Made by a program: the position numbers and the translations under genes
Source: VXNE01 sp965205735
Lineage (GTDB): Bacteria; Pseudomonadota; Gammaproteobacteria; Pseudomonadales; Azotimanducaceae
Direction: 5' to 3'
Assembly: GCA_965205735.1 (NCBI GenBank)
Contig: OZ242179.1
Span: forward strand, 3,286,001-3,350,000
Length of the DNA: 64,000 nucleotides
The notes under the pieces: generated by a model
Told to the model about the DNA's origin: nothing
The model's database searches: none
What the model saw: the letters and a program-made list of their open reading frames with translations, nothing else
Part shown: piece after piece, positions 1-8,430 of the stretch
Layout of the letters: each line of letters begins with the position of its first letter
Numbering within the stretch: the first letter of the stretch is position 1

Positions 1-2
1 AG

Positions 3-413
3 GTCGTCAACCTGCTCGGCGAACTGAAGGAGTCCATGGGTCTGACGATGCTCTTCATCGCCCACGACCTTTCCATGGTGCGCTACGTGTCCGACAGGAT
101 GGCGGTGATGTACCTCGGCTCCATGATCGAACTCGGGCGCGCGAACGACGTCTTCTTCCATCCGAAGCATCCGTACACGCAAATGCTGGTCGGTTCGAAC
201 CCAGAGCCGGATCCGGCCACGGAACGCAGCCGTGGGCGTACGGCGGTCCGGGGCGAGATTCCGTCGCCCGTCAACATTCAGCCGGGTTGCCGTTTCGCCA
301 ACCGGTGTCCCAAGGTCATGGACGTATGCCGCGGAACCACTCCCGAACTGAAGAACGTCTCCGATCCCGAGGGGCGGAAACCGGATCGCCTGGTGGCGTG
401 CCACCTGTACTGA
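3..413 (+). CDS. Oligopeptide/dipeptide ABC transporter ATP-binding protein, C-terminal part
   Basis: The gene is cut by the left edge of the window, so only about the last 136 codons are present, ending in TGA at 411-413. The visible part starts just before the switch-histidine region (LFIAHDLSMV) and continues into the oligo_HPY extension typical of Dpp/Opp-type ATPases: HPYTQMLV, a proline-rich linker, then the cysteine-containing tail (PGCRFANRCP, a further C, and VACHLY). The family energises uptake of peptides or related solutes at the inner membrane. Substrate and partner permeases lie outside the window. The family call is secure; the choice between DppF, OppF and similar members cannot be made. 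Confidence 0.9.
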   Translation, partial: VVNLLGELKESMGLTMLFIAHDLSMVRYVSDRMAVMYLGSMIELGRANDVFFHPKHPYTQMLVGSNPEPDPATERSRGRTAVRGEIPSPVNIQPGCRFANRCPKVMDVCRGTTPELKNVSDPEGRKPDRLVACHLY

Positions 414-474
414 GGCCACGGCTGGCTGCCAGCTTGCAGCAGACCGTCCAGGCCAGGGAGTGCCGCCTGGTTGA

Positions 475-1740
475 CTACGGCCCCAGGCCGGTGATGGGGA
501 TCACTGCGATGCCGTCGTCCCGCGTGTACCCATATCCCGAACTCACGATGACACCGAGGGTCTTTGGCTCGCCAGCGGTATTCAAGTCCGCGCGTTCGCG
601 GAACTTCAGCAGCGATTTGGCGGCGGCGTCTGCTTGGCCGGCGCCAAGCTTTACCTCGAAGGCGCACCAGTCGCCCCGACGGTTCTCGACCACTGCGTCT
701 ATTTCGAGGTTGGTGTTGTCGCGGTAGTGGTAAACGCTAGCGTCGCACGCGCGGGAGTAGATGGTCAGATCGCGGTACACCATGGACTCGAACAGGAATC
801 CCAGGGTTTCCAGATCCTCCAATAGTCTTTCAGGCGTCGCTCCGAGCGCAGCCACCGCGAGAGATGGATCGACGAAATGGCGCTTCGGCGATTGCCGCAG
901 GCGCGATCGAGAGCGGAGTCTCGGAGACCAGGCGGGCTGTTCTTCACAGATCATCAGTCGGCGCAGCGCGTCCAGGTAGTTACGTACCGTATCAGCGTCC
1001 AGGGGACCGGCGTCGCCGCCCGCGTCCGCGGCGATGGTTCGCGCGCTGACTGGCGTTGCCAAGTTGCGTGCAAGGGAGCGAAGTACCCGACCGACGTTGT
1101 CCGCATCGCGTCGAACTCCGTCGGCACGAGTGATGTCAACGCGGCGAATCTCCTCAAGATAGTCGACTCGCGATCTGAGGCAGGCTTGGTCTGCGAGATC
1201 CAGGTCGCCGGGCCAGCCGCCGCGACAAAGTTGGACGATCAAATCTGTGAGCTTGGAAGGCGACGATGAGCAGCCCTCGAAGTGGCCGTTCAGCAAGTCG
1301 GCGAGAGATACTTCCCCGCTGGAATATCCTGTCTCAGCAAGGCTCATCGTACGCAACCGCAAGCGCGATATCCTGCCCGCGCCGGTGTGGCGCGTAAGGT
1401 CATCCGTCGGTATGGCGGAACCTGTCAGAACGAACTGCCCTCTCTCGCTTCGTTCGTCCACCGCGCGCCGAATATGATTCCAGATTGTGGGTTCGATCTG
1501 CCACTCATCGATGAGCCGTGGCGTCTCGCCCGCCAGCACCAATGCGGGTTCGACCGCAATCGCCAGCCGCGCGTTTTCGTCCACGTCGAGCAACACTTCG
1601 CTGGCGGCGACTTGGCGAGCCATGGCTGTCTTGCCGCACGCTCTCGGACCTTCGATGAGCACCGCGCCGGAGGACTCCAGCCTGGCTGAAAGCTCCGAGT
1701 CGCCGATTCTTGGTCGATACAATTTTTTGACGCATCCCAA
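475..1740 (-). CDS. AAA ATPase with C-terminal DUF4143 nuclease-like domain
   Basis: 421 residues. The N-terminal P-loop domain has Walker A GPRACGKT at residues 31-38 and Walker B LIDEWQ at 76-81. The C-terminal DUF4143 domain carries a PD-(D/E)xK-like arrangement (D348, then E362-V-K364). This family is widespread, often mobile or defence-associated, and biochemically poorly defined. The ATG at 1740 is used because the P-loop begins soon after. The start is preceded by two 10-bp direct repeats (1746-1778) that could be operators. It points toward the ABC fragment and is probably transcribed alone. The family is certain; a cellular role is not established. Confidence 0.85.
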   Translation of the reverse strand: MGCVKKLYRPRIGDSELSARLESSGAVLIEGPRACGKTAMARQVAASEVLLDVDENARLAIAVEPALVLAGETPRLIDEWQIEPTIWNHIRRAVDERSERGQFVLTGSAIPTDDLTRHTGAGRISRLRLRTMSLAETGYSSGEVSLADLLNGHFEGCSSSPSKLTDLIVQLCRGGWPGDLDLADQACLRSRVDYLEEIRRVDITRADGVRRDADNVGRVLRSLARNLATPVSARTIAADAGGDAGPLDADTVRNYLDALRRLMICEEQPAWSPRLRSRSRLRQSPKRHFVDPSLAVAALGATPERLLEDLETLGFLFESMVYRDLTIYSRACDASVYHYRDNTNLEIDAVVENRRGDWCAFEVKLGAGQADAAAKSLLKFRERADLNTAGEPKTLGVIVSSGYGYTRDDGIAVIPITGLGP

Positions 1741-1745
1741 TCCGG

Positions 1746-1778
1746 TATTTGCAATGCATTCAGCCAGCTATTTGCAAT
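1746..1778. promoter_or_regulatory. Two 10-bp direct repeats before the AAA ATPase start
   Basis: The decamer TATTTGCAAT occurs at 1746-1755 and again at 1769-1778, 23 bp apart, in an AT-rich patch just upstream of the minus-strand start codon at 1740. A related GCAAATAAAA follows at about 1791. The spacing of roughly two helical turns suits a protein-binding site, but this is inference. The remainder of the 1741-2047 gap shows no convincing gene. Confidence 0.35.
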
Positions 1779-2047
1779 AAAAACAACCGTGCAAATAAAA
1801 TTTTCGCAACCTGTCGAATGCAAATCCTTTGGCAACGGTCTGTGCTGCGTTCGGAAAATCGAGCCGCTGCGCGAATTGAAGGGGTCCATCGGGCTTGCGG
1901 TCTCGTTCGTCCACATGACAACACATTGAGTGTTGCCCTTACTGTGGACCCGCGCGTGTCTCTACCTTGATGCAGTCGGGCATTCCAGAATGCTTGCGCC
2001 GCGCTATCCGACAGGATGACGAGCGGGCGGGTGGGACGAAACAGTCG

Positions 2048-2111
2048 CGCTTGGGCGGGGGCAAAACACGGTGCTCGCGAAGCGGCGACGGTTTTCGTGG
2101 CGCTATCGCCA
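2048..2111. repeat. Dispersed repeat R1, copy 1 (terminator-like)
   Basis: A 64-bp sequence beginning CGCTTGGGCGGGGGCAAAA and ending in the near-palindrome TGGCGCTATCGCCA. A second copy lies at 41350-41413. Both copies overlap the last codons of a minus-strand gene, so each protein ends in Trp-Arg-stop inside the repeat. On the minus strand the unit can fold with an A-run and a T-run flanking a GC-rich core, like a bidirectional terminator. Similarity between copies is read directly; terminator function is inferred. Confidence 0.6.
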
Positions 2112-2795
2112 AGTTTTGACGCCGTCGAGATGCCGCAACTGCTCCGGTATGTGGTCGCTGACGGGTGCTGTCAAGCCGCCGATCACGTAATCGAGATATC
2201 GCAACAGGTAGTCGCGCTCGATCGCCGGCGACCATTTCCAGTCGCCTTGTTCGGTGATCCGAAACACTTTTGACCGCACCCATTGTCCGGCGAATGCCTC
2301 GGTACGGAAAAACTGCCAGCGCTGCTCGAATACCGCCTCCGGCAGGTCCGGCAGCTTCTGCCTGACGGCTCGCTTCAGCAGGTCGAGATGCGGATCCTTT
2401 ACGCTCGCCAACAGCGCCCTGGTGTTCGCTTCGTTGCTGGTGGCAAGTTGAAAGGAAAACGCTTGCGCATCACCTCCCCAGGGGAAGTCGAACACCGTCA
2501 TTTTGAAAGGCCACAATCCGACTATGATCAACTCTCGGAGCGATACGTTATCGTCTATGGCCCTTTGCTCGATGCCAGGCCGGTCTCCGTCGAGCCACCC
2601 TCCGACAAGCCTTACTGCGAGCGTGGCTGCGGCATCAGGGACGCGTCCGGCAGCACTTGGTAGGTATCGCGACCATTTACACGACACGGACCTTGGGTCA
2701 TTGTCTACGCAGCTCGCGTTGAGGCGGATTCCTGCATCGATCATCCCGGCGTGGCACATGATTTCCTTACGGGAGGTAAAGAACAAAAATGCCAC
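2103..2795 (-). CDS. Hypothetical protein
   Basis: The open frame is 230 codons, but the first ~95 residues are of low-complexity translated character. The credible part starts near the internal ATG at 2501 (MTVFDFPWGG), which would give about 132 residues. It is rich in charged and aromatic residues with no signal peptide or membrane segment, and I do not recognise a family. The stop codon lies inside repeat R1. The annotated 5' end overlaps the start of the divergent amidohydrolase relic by a few bases, which also argues for the internal start. Confidence 0.4.
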   Translation of the reverse strand: MAFLFFTSRKEIMCHAGMIDAGIRLNASCVDNDPRSVSCKWSRYLPSAAGRVPDAAATLAVRLVGGWLDGDRPGIEQRAIDDNVSLRELIIVGLWPFKMTVFDFPWGGDAQAFSFQLATSNEANTRALLASVKDPHLDLLKRAVRQKLPDLPEAVFEQRWQFFRTEAFAGQWVRSKVFRITEQGDWKWSPAIERDYLLRYLDYVIGGLTAPVSDHIPEQLRHLDGVKTWR

Positions 2796-2945
2796 ATGAC
2801 ATCGTAATTCGTGGCGGCGACATCGTGGACGGAACGGGCGCGGACCCGGATCGGGCTGCCCTGGACCTGGGAGGAATTCGGAGAGACCTTCGCACTCGAC
2901 TTCGACCGGCTGGATCTCCCGCCTTGGCGATGGCCGGCAAGATGA
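2789..2945 (+). pseudogene. Remnant of a D-aminoacylase/amidohydrolase gene
   Basis: A good ribosome-binding site (GGGAGG, 2771-2776) precedes ATG 2789 and a typical amidohydrolase N-terminus, MPHDIVIRGGDIVDGTGA. After about 22 codons the sequence jumps to another frame (from 2853), which reads GLPWTWEEFGE, a motif that in N-acyl-D-amino-acid amidohydrolases lies over a hundred residues further in. It stops at 2943-2945. This is therefore the start of the gene joined to an internal piece by a deletion, leaving a non-functional stub. Family assignment is by motif memory. Confidence 0.65.
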
Positions 2946-2982
2946 CCCGCTGGCTGCCGCGGCGCCGATCTCTCGGTGGTGG

Positions 2983-3879
2983 CTACACGTAAGGTGAGGG
3001 AACGCCCTCGGGGCGCGTCTTGAAACGCCGGTGCAGCCACAGGTACTGGTCGGGATGTTTGCGAATCTCGGCTTCGATCAGGCTGTTGAGGTGCTTGGCG
3101 TCTGCCACGTCGTCACCCGTCGGGTAGTCCTTGATCGGCTGCAGGTGCAGCGACCAGGTCCCTTGCGCGGAGTCGCGAAAGTGGCTGAAAAGGATCGGCC
3201 GCGCACCGGTCAGTTTGACCAGTCGGGACGTGGCGATGGTCGCGGCAGTCTGGCCGAAGAACGGCGCGAATACCGAGTGCCTGATCCCGTAGTCCTGATC
3301 CGGCGCGTACCACAGGAGTCGGGATTCGCGCAAACTTCTGATCGCGCGGCGGATGTCGTTGCGTTCTATCACTCGGCCGCAGAACCGCTTGCGTCCTTCG
3401 ACCATCAGGCGTTCGATGGCTGCATTGTTGTTGCGGCGGTACACCGCGTCGAATTCCACCTGGGTCGACAACAGCGCCGCTCCAAGGTCCAGGGTGAGAT
3501 AGTGCGCCCCGACCAGCAATACGCCGCGTCCTTCGGATTGGGCTTCCCGCAAGGCCTCCAATCCATGTATCTCCATGCGCCGCGCCAAGATTTCGATGGG
3601 ACGGAACCAGCAAAAGGCTAATTCCATCGCCAGCATGCCGACGGAGAGAAATGTGCATCGCACCAGATCCGCGCGCGCGTCCTGATCGAGATCGGGAAAG
3701 CACAGGCGGATGTTGATCTCGGTAGTCCTCCGCCGGGGACGGGCGAGCAGGTACGCGGCATGGCCAATGGCGCGCCCGATTGCCAGCCACCAGCGCACGG
3801 GCAGCCGGCACGCCAATCGGGCGATCCCGATGAGCGCCAGGTACGGCCAGTGCTTGGGTGATCCGCGTAGCTTGCCCAT
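2983..3879 (-). CDS. lpxL: Lipid A biosynthesis lauroyl/myristoyl acyltransferase (LpxL/HtrB family)
   Basis: Transfers a secondary acyl chain to the Kdo2-lipid A precursor at the inner membrane. With the ATG at 3879 the protein is 298 residues, the usual family length; an upstream GTG at 3972 would add 31 unlikely residues. The catalytic H-x4-D motif is visible as HYLTLD (H126, D131), an N-terminal hydrophobic anchor covers roughly residues 12-45, and the C-terminus has the family signature QYLWLHRRFKTRPEG. It is divergent from hldE, so lipid A acylation and heptose supply for the inner core are neighbours. Whether it acts as LpxL, LpxM or LpxP cannot be told from sequence. Confidence 0.87.
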   Translation of the reverse strand: MGKLRGSPKHWPYLALIGIARLACRLPVRWWLAIGRAIGHAAYLLARPRRRTTEINIRLCFPDLDQDARADLVRCTFLSVGMLAMELAFCWFRPIEILARRMEIHGLEALREAQSEGRGVLLVGAHYLTLDLGAALLSTQVEFDAVYRRNNNAAIERLMVEGRKRFCGRVIERNDIRRAIRSLRESRLLWYAPDQDYGIRHSVFAPFFGQTAATIATSRLVKLTGARPILFSHFRDSAQGTWSLHLQPIKDYPTGDDVADAKHLNSLIEAEIRKHPDQYLWLHRRFKTRPEGVPSPYV

Positions 3880-4058
3880 GTGGCGAACTGTATCCAACTT
3901 CGCGGGGTTGAGGGGCGGTTTTTGTTCGCATTCGCCAAACGGACAGGTGCCGGTGATTCGACAGTGTTCCACGGCGCAACACGGTCGGTTCTACCGATAC
4001 GGTCAGGCGCGGCATATGCCCGTAGATTTTAGCCGGAGCGGGCACTAGCATCGGGCGC

Positions 4059-5483
4059 ATGAACCGCACGCTTCCTCTCACCGCATCGACCCACATCGTC
4101 GTGGTGGGCGATGTCATGGTAGATCGGTACTGGTACGGCGATGCGCACCGCATCTCCCAGGAGGCACCGGTGCCGGTGGTCGATGTCTCCGTGGCGGAAG
4201 ATCGCCCGGGAGGTGCCGCCAACGTGGCATTGAACGTCGTCGCGATGGGAGCGGAATGCACGCTCGTCTCGGCCGTTGGTAACGACGAAGCTGCGCGCGG
4301 TATGCGCGCGACGCTGGAAGGAGCGGGCGTCACCTGCGACTTCGTGGAAGTGGCGGACTGGGAGACCACGCTGAAGCTGCGCGTTCTCAGCCAGCGCCAG
4401 CAACTGATTCGCATGGATTTCGAACGACGGCCGCCCGCGCCGGTTGCCGATCGCATTCTCGAGGCGTTGGAAAGGCACATGGCTGGCGCCGAAGCGCTCA
4501 TCATTGAGGACTACGACAAGGGCGTTGTCGACGCGCCGGAAGGGATCGTCGCGGCCGCGAAGAAAGCTGGCGTGACCGTCGTGGTCGATCCAAAGTTCAA
4601 GGACCTGGGCCGTTACGCGGGAGCGGACATCATCAAGCCGAATCGTTCGGAATTTGAACACGCAGTTGGCGTGTGGGCGGATGAGGAGGACCTGGAGCGT
4701 CGAGCCACGGAACTGCTGGATCGCATCGACGGTGGGGCGCTCGTCGTCACCCTGGGTGGCGCGGGGCTTGCCGTCATCGAACGTGGCGGCACCAGCCATC
4801 GCGTACAGGCAAGCAACGTCGAAATCTACGATGTTACCGGCGCCGGCGACACCGTCGCCGCTGGCTTGGGTGTCGCCGCTAGCCTGGACTGGAGCGTGCT
4901 CGACGGTGCGCGCATGGCCAATCTCGCCGCTGGACTCGTGTGCGCACGGATCGGAACCGCGGCGGTGACCGCCGCCGAAATCAATCGATCCATCGCCAGA
5001 CAGCCGCCGGTCGAACATGGTGTGCTCGAACGCGATGCTCTCATCGCCGCCGTCGCCGCCGCGCGCGGCCGAGGTGACAAGATCGTCTTTACCAACGGTT
5101 GTTTCGACATCCTGCACGCCGGTCATGTGGGCTACCTGGACCAGGCGCGTGGCCTCGGCGACCGACTCGTGGTGGCTGTCAACGACGACGCGTCCGCCGA
5201 ACGGCTCAAGGGCAACGGCCGGCCGGTGAACGACGTGGAAAGCCGAATGCGCGTGCTGGATGGCTTGGCCTCGGTGGATTGGGTGACTCCGTTCTCGGAG
5301 GACACGCCGGAGGCGTTGTTGTCGGCGTTGCGCCCGGACGTGCTGGCGAAAGGCGGCGACTATGCCGAAAGCGAAGTGGTCGGAGGAGACTTCGTGCGCG
5401 GTTACGGCGGTACGGTCAAGGTCGTAGGCCTGTTCGAGGACTCCTCAACGACCTCCATCATCGATCGGATCAAGTCGGACTGA
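4059..5483 (+). CDS. hldE: Bifunctional heptose-7-phosphate kinase / heptose-1-phosphate adenylyltransferase
   Basis: Makes ADP-D-glycero-D-manno-heptose for the LPS inner core: the N-terminal ribokinase-type domain phosphorylates heptose-7-phosphate and the C-terminal domain adenylylates heptose-1-phosphate. The kinase domain spans about residues 1-320 with the catalytic DVTGAGDT motif (D264). The nucleotidyltransferase domain has GCFDILHAGH with HAGH at 353-356. Full length at 474 residues and apparently intact. It lies divergently from the lipid A acyltransferase; the heptosyltransferases that use its product are encoded at 49.6-51.6 kb in the same window. Confidence 0.96.
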   Translation: MNRTLPLTASTHIVVVGDVMVDRYWYGDAHRISQEAPVPVVDVSVAEDRPGGAANVALNVVAMGAECTLVSAVGNDEAARGMRATLEGAGVTCDFVEVADWETTLKLRVLSQRQQLIRMDFERRPPAPVADRILEALERHMAGAEALIIEDYDKGVVDAPEGIVAAAKKAGVTVVVDPKFKDLGRYAGADIIKPNRSEFEHAVGVWADEEDLERRATELLDRIDGGALVVTLGGAGLAVIERGGTSHRVQASNVEIYDVTGAGDTVAAGLGVAASLDWSVLDGARMANLAAGLVCARIGTAAVTAAEINRSIARQPPVEHGVLERDALIAAVAAARGRGDKIVFTNGCFDILHAGHVGYLDQARGLGDRLVVAVNDDASAERLKGNGRPVNDVESRMRVLDGLASVDWVTPFSEDTPEALLSALRPDVLAKGGDYAESEVVGGDFVRGYGGTVKVVGLFEDSSTTSIIDRIKSD

Positions 5484-5537
5484 AGTCTCCCGCGCCTCTG
5501 CTTCGCCCGGTATCGAACCCGCAACTCGCTCGCTCCG

Positions 5538-5982
5538 TCAGCGCCGTCGCAAGGCTTGAAGGTCTATCAGATCCTGGGGCCGACCAGCCGCCTGTTTGGC
5601 CCTGATCAGGTCTTCGCGTGAAATGAACGATACCAGCAGGCCGTCGAAGTCCACTTCCACACGACGCTTCCAGGCCGCCTGGAATTCCACGCCGGGAATG
5701 CCCATCAGGATGTCCACCCGATTTGGTGGGGCGCCATTTGGTAGAAGGATCCCTCCTCTTTGAAGTCCGCCGGCGTCAGCCCGGATAGAGGCGCGCCGAA
5801 GTCGCGTAGTGCACTGTAAACGGCGTCCGCGTTTGTCGTTTCGTACTGATCCAGAGATCCAGGTCATTGGTGAAACGGGGTTCCGCATGCTGGACCACGG
5901 CGTACCCGCCGATCACCATGTACCTAACGCGCTTGGCGTTGAAAAGACTCAACAGATCGCTGAAGTCGGAGTTGACGAACAT
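5538..5982 (-). pseudogene. MNT/AbiEii-like nucleotidyltransferase, two frameshifts
   Basis: Three consecutive frames together give a recognisable small nucleotidyltransferase. ATG 5982 reads VRYMVIGGYAVVQHAEPRF then NDLDLW (GG and DxD metal-site motifs). The frame changes near 5850 to read NADAVYSALRDFGAPLSGL, and changes again near 5740 to read APPNRVDILMGIPGV and the tail SREDLIRAKQAAGRPQDL. Each junction needs only one missing base. Such genes usually sit behind a small partner gene, whose likely remnant is the end of the overlapping upstream frame (5924). Either a decayed toxin-antitoxin-like module or two sequencing indels. Confidence 0.75.
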
Positions 5983-6604
5983 CGATCCCTTTGACCTTGG
6001 CGTAGTGGACGATCAGATCCCAAGTCGCGTCGAATCTCGCTTTTGGCGTCTGGGCCTGCCAGAAATCCAGATCGAATGAACGATCCAGTTCCTCCAGTTT
6101 TCCGATGTCGTGCCGAGCGAAGTCGGCGATGGCGTTGTGCACAAGCCCGAGGTGCAGCTCGGTGAGTTCGGCCTCCGAAACGCCGGGATCGAGAGGACGG
6201 TACCGTTGCGGGTAGGGGATCGTGCGGATCTCCGGATTGCCTTCCCGATCACGGCGCGCATTGGATAACCGTCGGACTTCGGTGCCCGTGCAGCAAAATA
6301 CCGCCCGCGCAAGGGTTTCGGCGTGCAGATCCGTGAGCCGCTCGGCGTAGTCCAGGATCGCCTCGTGCAGATAGCGGCTGTGCACGTTCAACGTGCCGGC
6401 CTGGGTCCGCATCGCCGCCGCTACCCGAGGGTTCGCATGTCCCACGCAGGGCACGTTGTTGTACAGGTCCATGTACTGTTTTCCGGACGCGTCGTACAGC
6501 CAGATGCCGTTGCCTCGGACGATGTGCACGGGTTCCGAGTAGAACAGCGGCATGCGCTGGCCGAGCAGGCGCTCGCGGCGTTGGAGGAGGGTATCTGTGC
6601 TCAT
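5924..6604 (-). pseudogene. Chimeric relic: class III aminotransferase fused to a nucleotidyltransferase partner
   Basis: One open frame of 226 codons made of unlike parts. Residues 1-108 are the N-terminus of a class III PLP aminotransferase (MDLYNNVPCVGHANPRV, then CCTGTE). A deletion then skips to a later aminotransferase piece (EIRTIPYPQRYRPLDPGVS to about DFARHDIG). The last ~55 residues (FDLDFWQAQTPKARFDATWD up to LRLQRSVESFQ) match what I recall of the small protein encoded just upstream of MNT-type nucleotidyltransferases, and the next frame is exactly such a gene, overlapping by 59 bp. The PLP lysine region is absent, so no aminotransferase activity is expected. Confidence 0.6.
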
Positions 6605-7070
6605 GGACTTCCGTTGTCTGGGTGCTCGTCGCGTTTCGGCCGCCTGACCGGTGGGTTCAGCCTGGATCGCGGCCAGCGACAGCTTACCGTCACTCGTGGT
6701 GGTTTCGTGGGCGCAGGCGCTTCTCCGCCACTTGCCCGATCACGCCCGCCCGATCCGGCTCCCTCATGCCCAGCATCCCTTCCCGCGACACTAAAAGCAC
6801 CCCTCCGTCTCCGACAAAAGGGGACACTTTAACTTTGCAGAAAGGGGACATTACGGCTTTGGGCTTACACGACGTGCAAAGTTAGCCTTGTAATACGCAA
6901 TCAACACACCATATAGTGGAGGGCGTAGCGCCTCTTTCGCCCACGAACAAGAAAAACTGCGGCGACATGGGCTGGATTCGATACAGCCCATGGTCCTTCT
7001 GGCGTTCTTCACACAGCCGACGTCGGCCTCCATGATTGATCGGCGCCTCGATGTAGGTGGCCCAGGAATC
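6605..7070. other. Gap with repeat R2 copy 1 and short direct repeats
   Basis: No convincing gene. Repeat R2 copy 1 lies at 6672-6718 (second copy 11020-11065). The decamer AAAGGGGACA is repeated at 6817-6826 and 6841-6850. An open minus-strand frame from inside the IS630 left end to about 6882 cannot be assigned to a family. The stretch ends at the TA target of the IS630 element. Confidence 0.5.
6672..6718. repeat. Dispersed repeat R2, copy 1
   Basis: A 47-bp stretch beginning GCCAGCGACAGC and containing ACCGTCACTCGT and GTGGTTTCG. The same series of blocks with a few substitutions and a one-base indel recurs at 11020-11065, in the same orientation. Both copies are intergenic. No inverted repeats or coding content were recognised. 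Confidence 0.55.
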
Positions 7071-7147
7071 TAGTGTCATATCACACATGATATGTCGTAT
7101 AGTTCATGATAGATTTCTCGTTGTCCAACGACGGCGAGGAGTTCGGC

Positions 7148-8283
7148 ATGAAGCGTTACGTGGTGACTTTGGAGAAAGAGGAGCGGGACGAACTCGCGGG
7201 CATCACGCGCAAGGGCTCGCATCAATCGCAGAAGGTGATCAATGCGCTGATTCTGCTCAACTGCGACGAGGGCGGGTTCAACGAGCAGCGGGCGCGCGGG
7301 GAGGCGATTGCCGAGATCCTGCGCATCAGTGCGCGCAAGGTGGATCGGGTCAAGAAGCGTTTCGTCGAGGAGGGCATGGAGGCGGCGCTCGGCGGTCGGC
7401 AAGGTCGCCATCCGAGCTACGTGCGCAAAGCCGACGGCGAGTTCGAGGCGCGCCTGGTGGCGCTGAGCTGCGCCGAGCCGCCCGAGGGCCATTCGCAGTG
7501 GTCGCTGCGGTTGCTGGCGGACCGCGTCGTGGAACTCGGCCACATCGACAGCGTGTCGCACGAGACGGTGCGGCGGGTCCTAAAAAAAACGCGATCAAAC
7601 CGTGGCGGCGCGTCGGCTGGGTGATTCCCCCGCAGGGCAACGCGGACTTCGCGGCGGCGATGGAGAAGGTTCTCGACGTCTACCGACGTCCTTACGATGC
7701 GGCCTTTCCGGTGGTGTGCATGGACGAGACGCCCCGGCAACTGATCGGCGAGACGCGGGAACCGGTTCCGGCGGCCCCGGGTCGACCGGCGCGCGAAGAC
7801 TACGAGTACCGGCGCTGCGGTAGCTGCAACGTGTTCATGGCGACGGAACCCCTGGCCGGGCGGCGCATGACCAAGGTGACGGCGCGCAGAACCAAAACCG
7901 ACTGGGCGCGCTTCCTGAACGATATCGCCGAGCGCCACCCCGACGCCAAGCGGATCACGCTGGTGATGGACAACCTGAACACGCACCGTCCCGGCGCCCT
8001 GTACGAGGCCTTTCCGCCGACCGAGGCCAAGGCCCTGTGGGACCGCTTCGAGTTCGTCTACACGCCCAAGCACGGCAGCTGGCTCAACGTCGCCGAGGTC
8101 GAGCTCAACGTCATGATCCGTCAATGCCTCAACCGACGCATCGACTCCCTCGAGCTCCTGCGCGACGAGGTGGCCGCTTGGCAGGCGTCCCGAGACCGTA
8201 TCCAGGCCAAGGTCAACTGGCAGTTCACTACGGACGATGCCCGCGTGAAACTGAAACGCCTTTATCCGACACTTGATGAATGA
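7148..8283 (+). CDS. IS630-family DDE transposase, produced by -1 frameshifting
   Basis: Starts at ATG 7148 (MKRYVVTLEKEERDEL) with an N-terminal helix-turn-helix region. Frame one continues through VSHETVRRVLKK to the run of eight adenines at 7582-7589. A -1 shift there joins it to the frame reading NAIKPWRRVGWVIPP and the catalytic domain, ending at TGA 8281. The product has 378 residues. The DDE triad is visible as CMDET (D193), VMDNLNTH (D275) and NVAEVEL (E317). Programmed frameshifting at A-runs is known in several IS families, so the gene is likely functional rather than broken. Confidence 0.88.
7582..7589 (+). promoter_or_regulatory. Probable programmed -1 ribosomal frameshift site (A8)
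   Basis: Eight adenines, read as CTA AAA AAA ACG in the first frame. Slipping back by one base after AAA at 7586-7588 continues as AAC GCG ATC, giving the conserved transposase sequence KKNAIKPWR. The family sequence is continuous across the shift with no lost residue, which supports slippage rather than a deleterious mutation. A loss of two bases from the run would give the same protein. Confidence 0.7.
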
Positions 8284-8430
8284 CAGGACACTAGGTGGCA
8301 TTGACCACGCCGCTGTTCGGACGGCGGCGCGACCACGTTCCGATCTATTTGGCTAAACGGTATGCAAAGGATCCGAAGTGAGCTTCGTGATCCGCTTACC
8401 GGTTGATATTTTTTTGCTCAAGGAGCCTCG

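Larger units (their letters stand above)
7071..8293 (+). mobile_element. IS630-family insertion sequence, apparently complete
   Basis: An element of about 1.22 kb bounded by TA dinucleotides (7071-7072 and 8292-8293), as expected for IS630/Tc1-mariner elements, which duplicate a TA target. The ends are imperfect inverted repeats: the left end reads TAGTGTCATATCACACATGA and the complement of the right end reads TAGTGTCCTGTCATTCATCA. The interior is filled by one transposase gene read through a frameshift at an A8 run. Left and right flanks do not obviously rejoin into one gene; the right flank holds a 28-codon open tail (8295-8381). Confidence 0.88.

Noticed and set aside
4029..5126. 365-codon frame opposite hldE
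   Set aside because: Composition is His/Arg/Asp-rich without family motifs; it is the complement of a strongly supported gene.
5500..5530. tRNA-like T-arm (complement reads GCGGGTTCGATACC)
   Set aside because: The stem does not pair properly, and no acceptor, D or anticodon arms are present.
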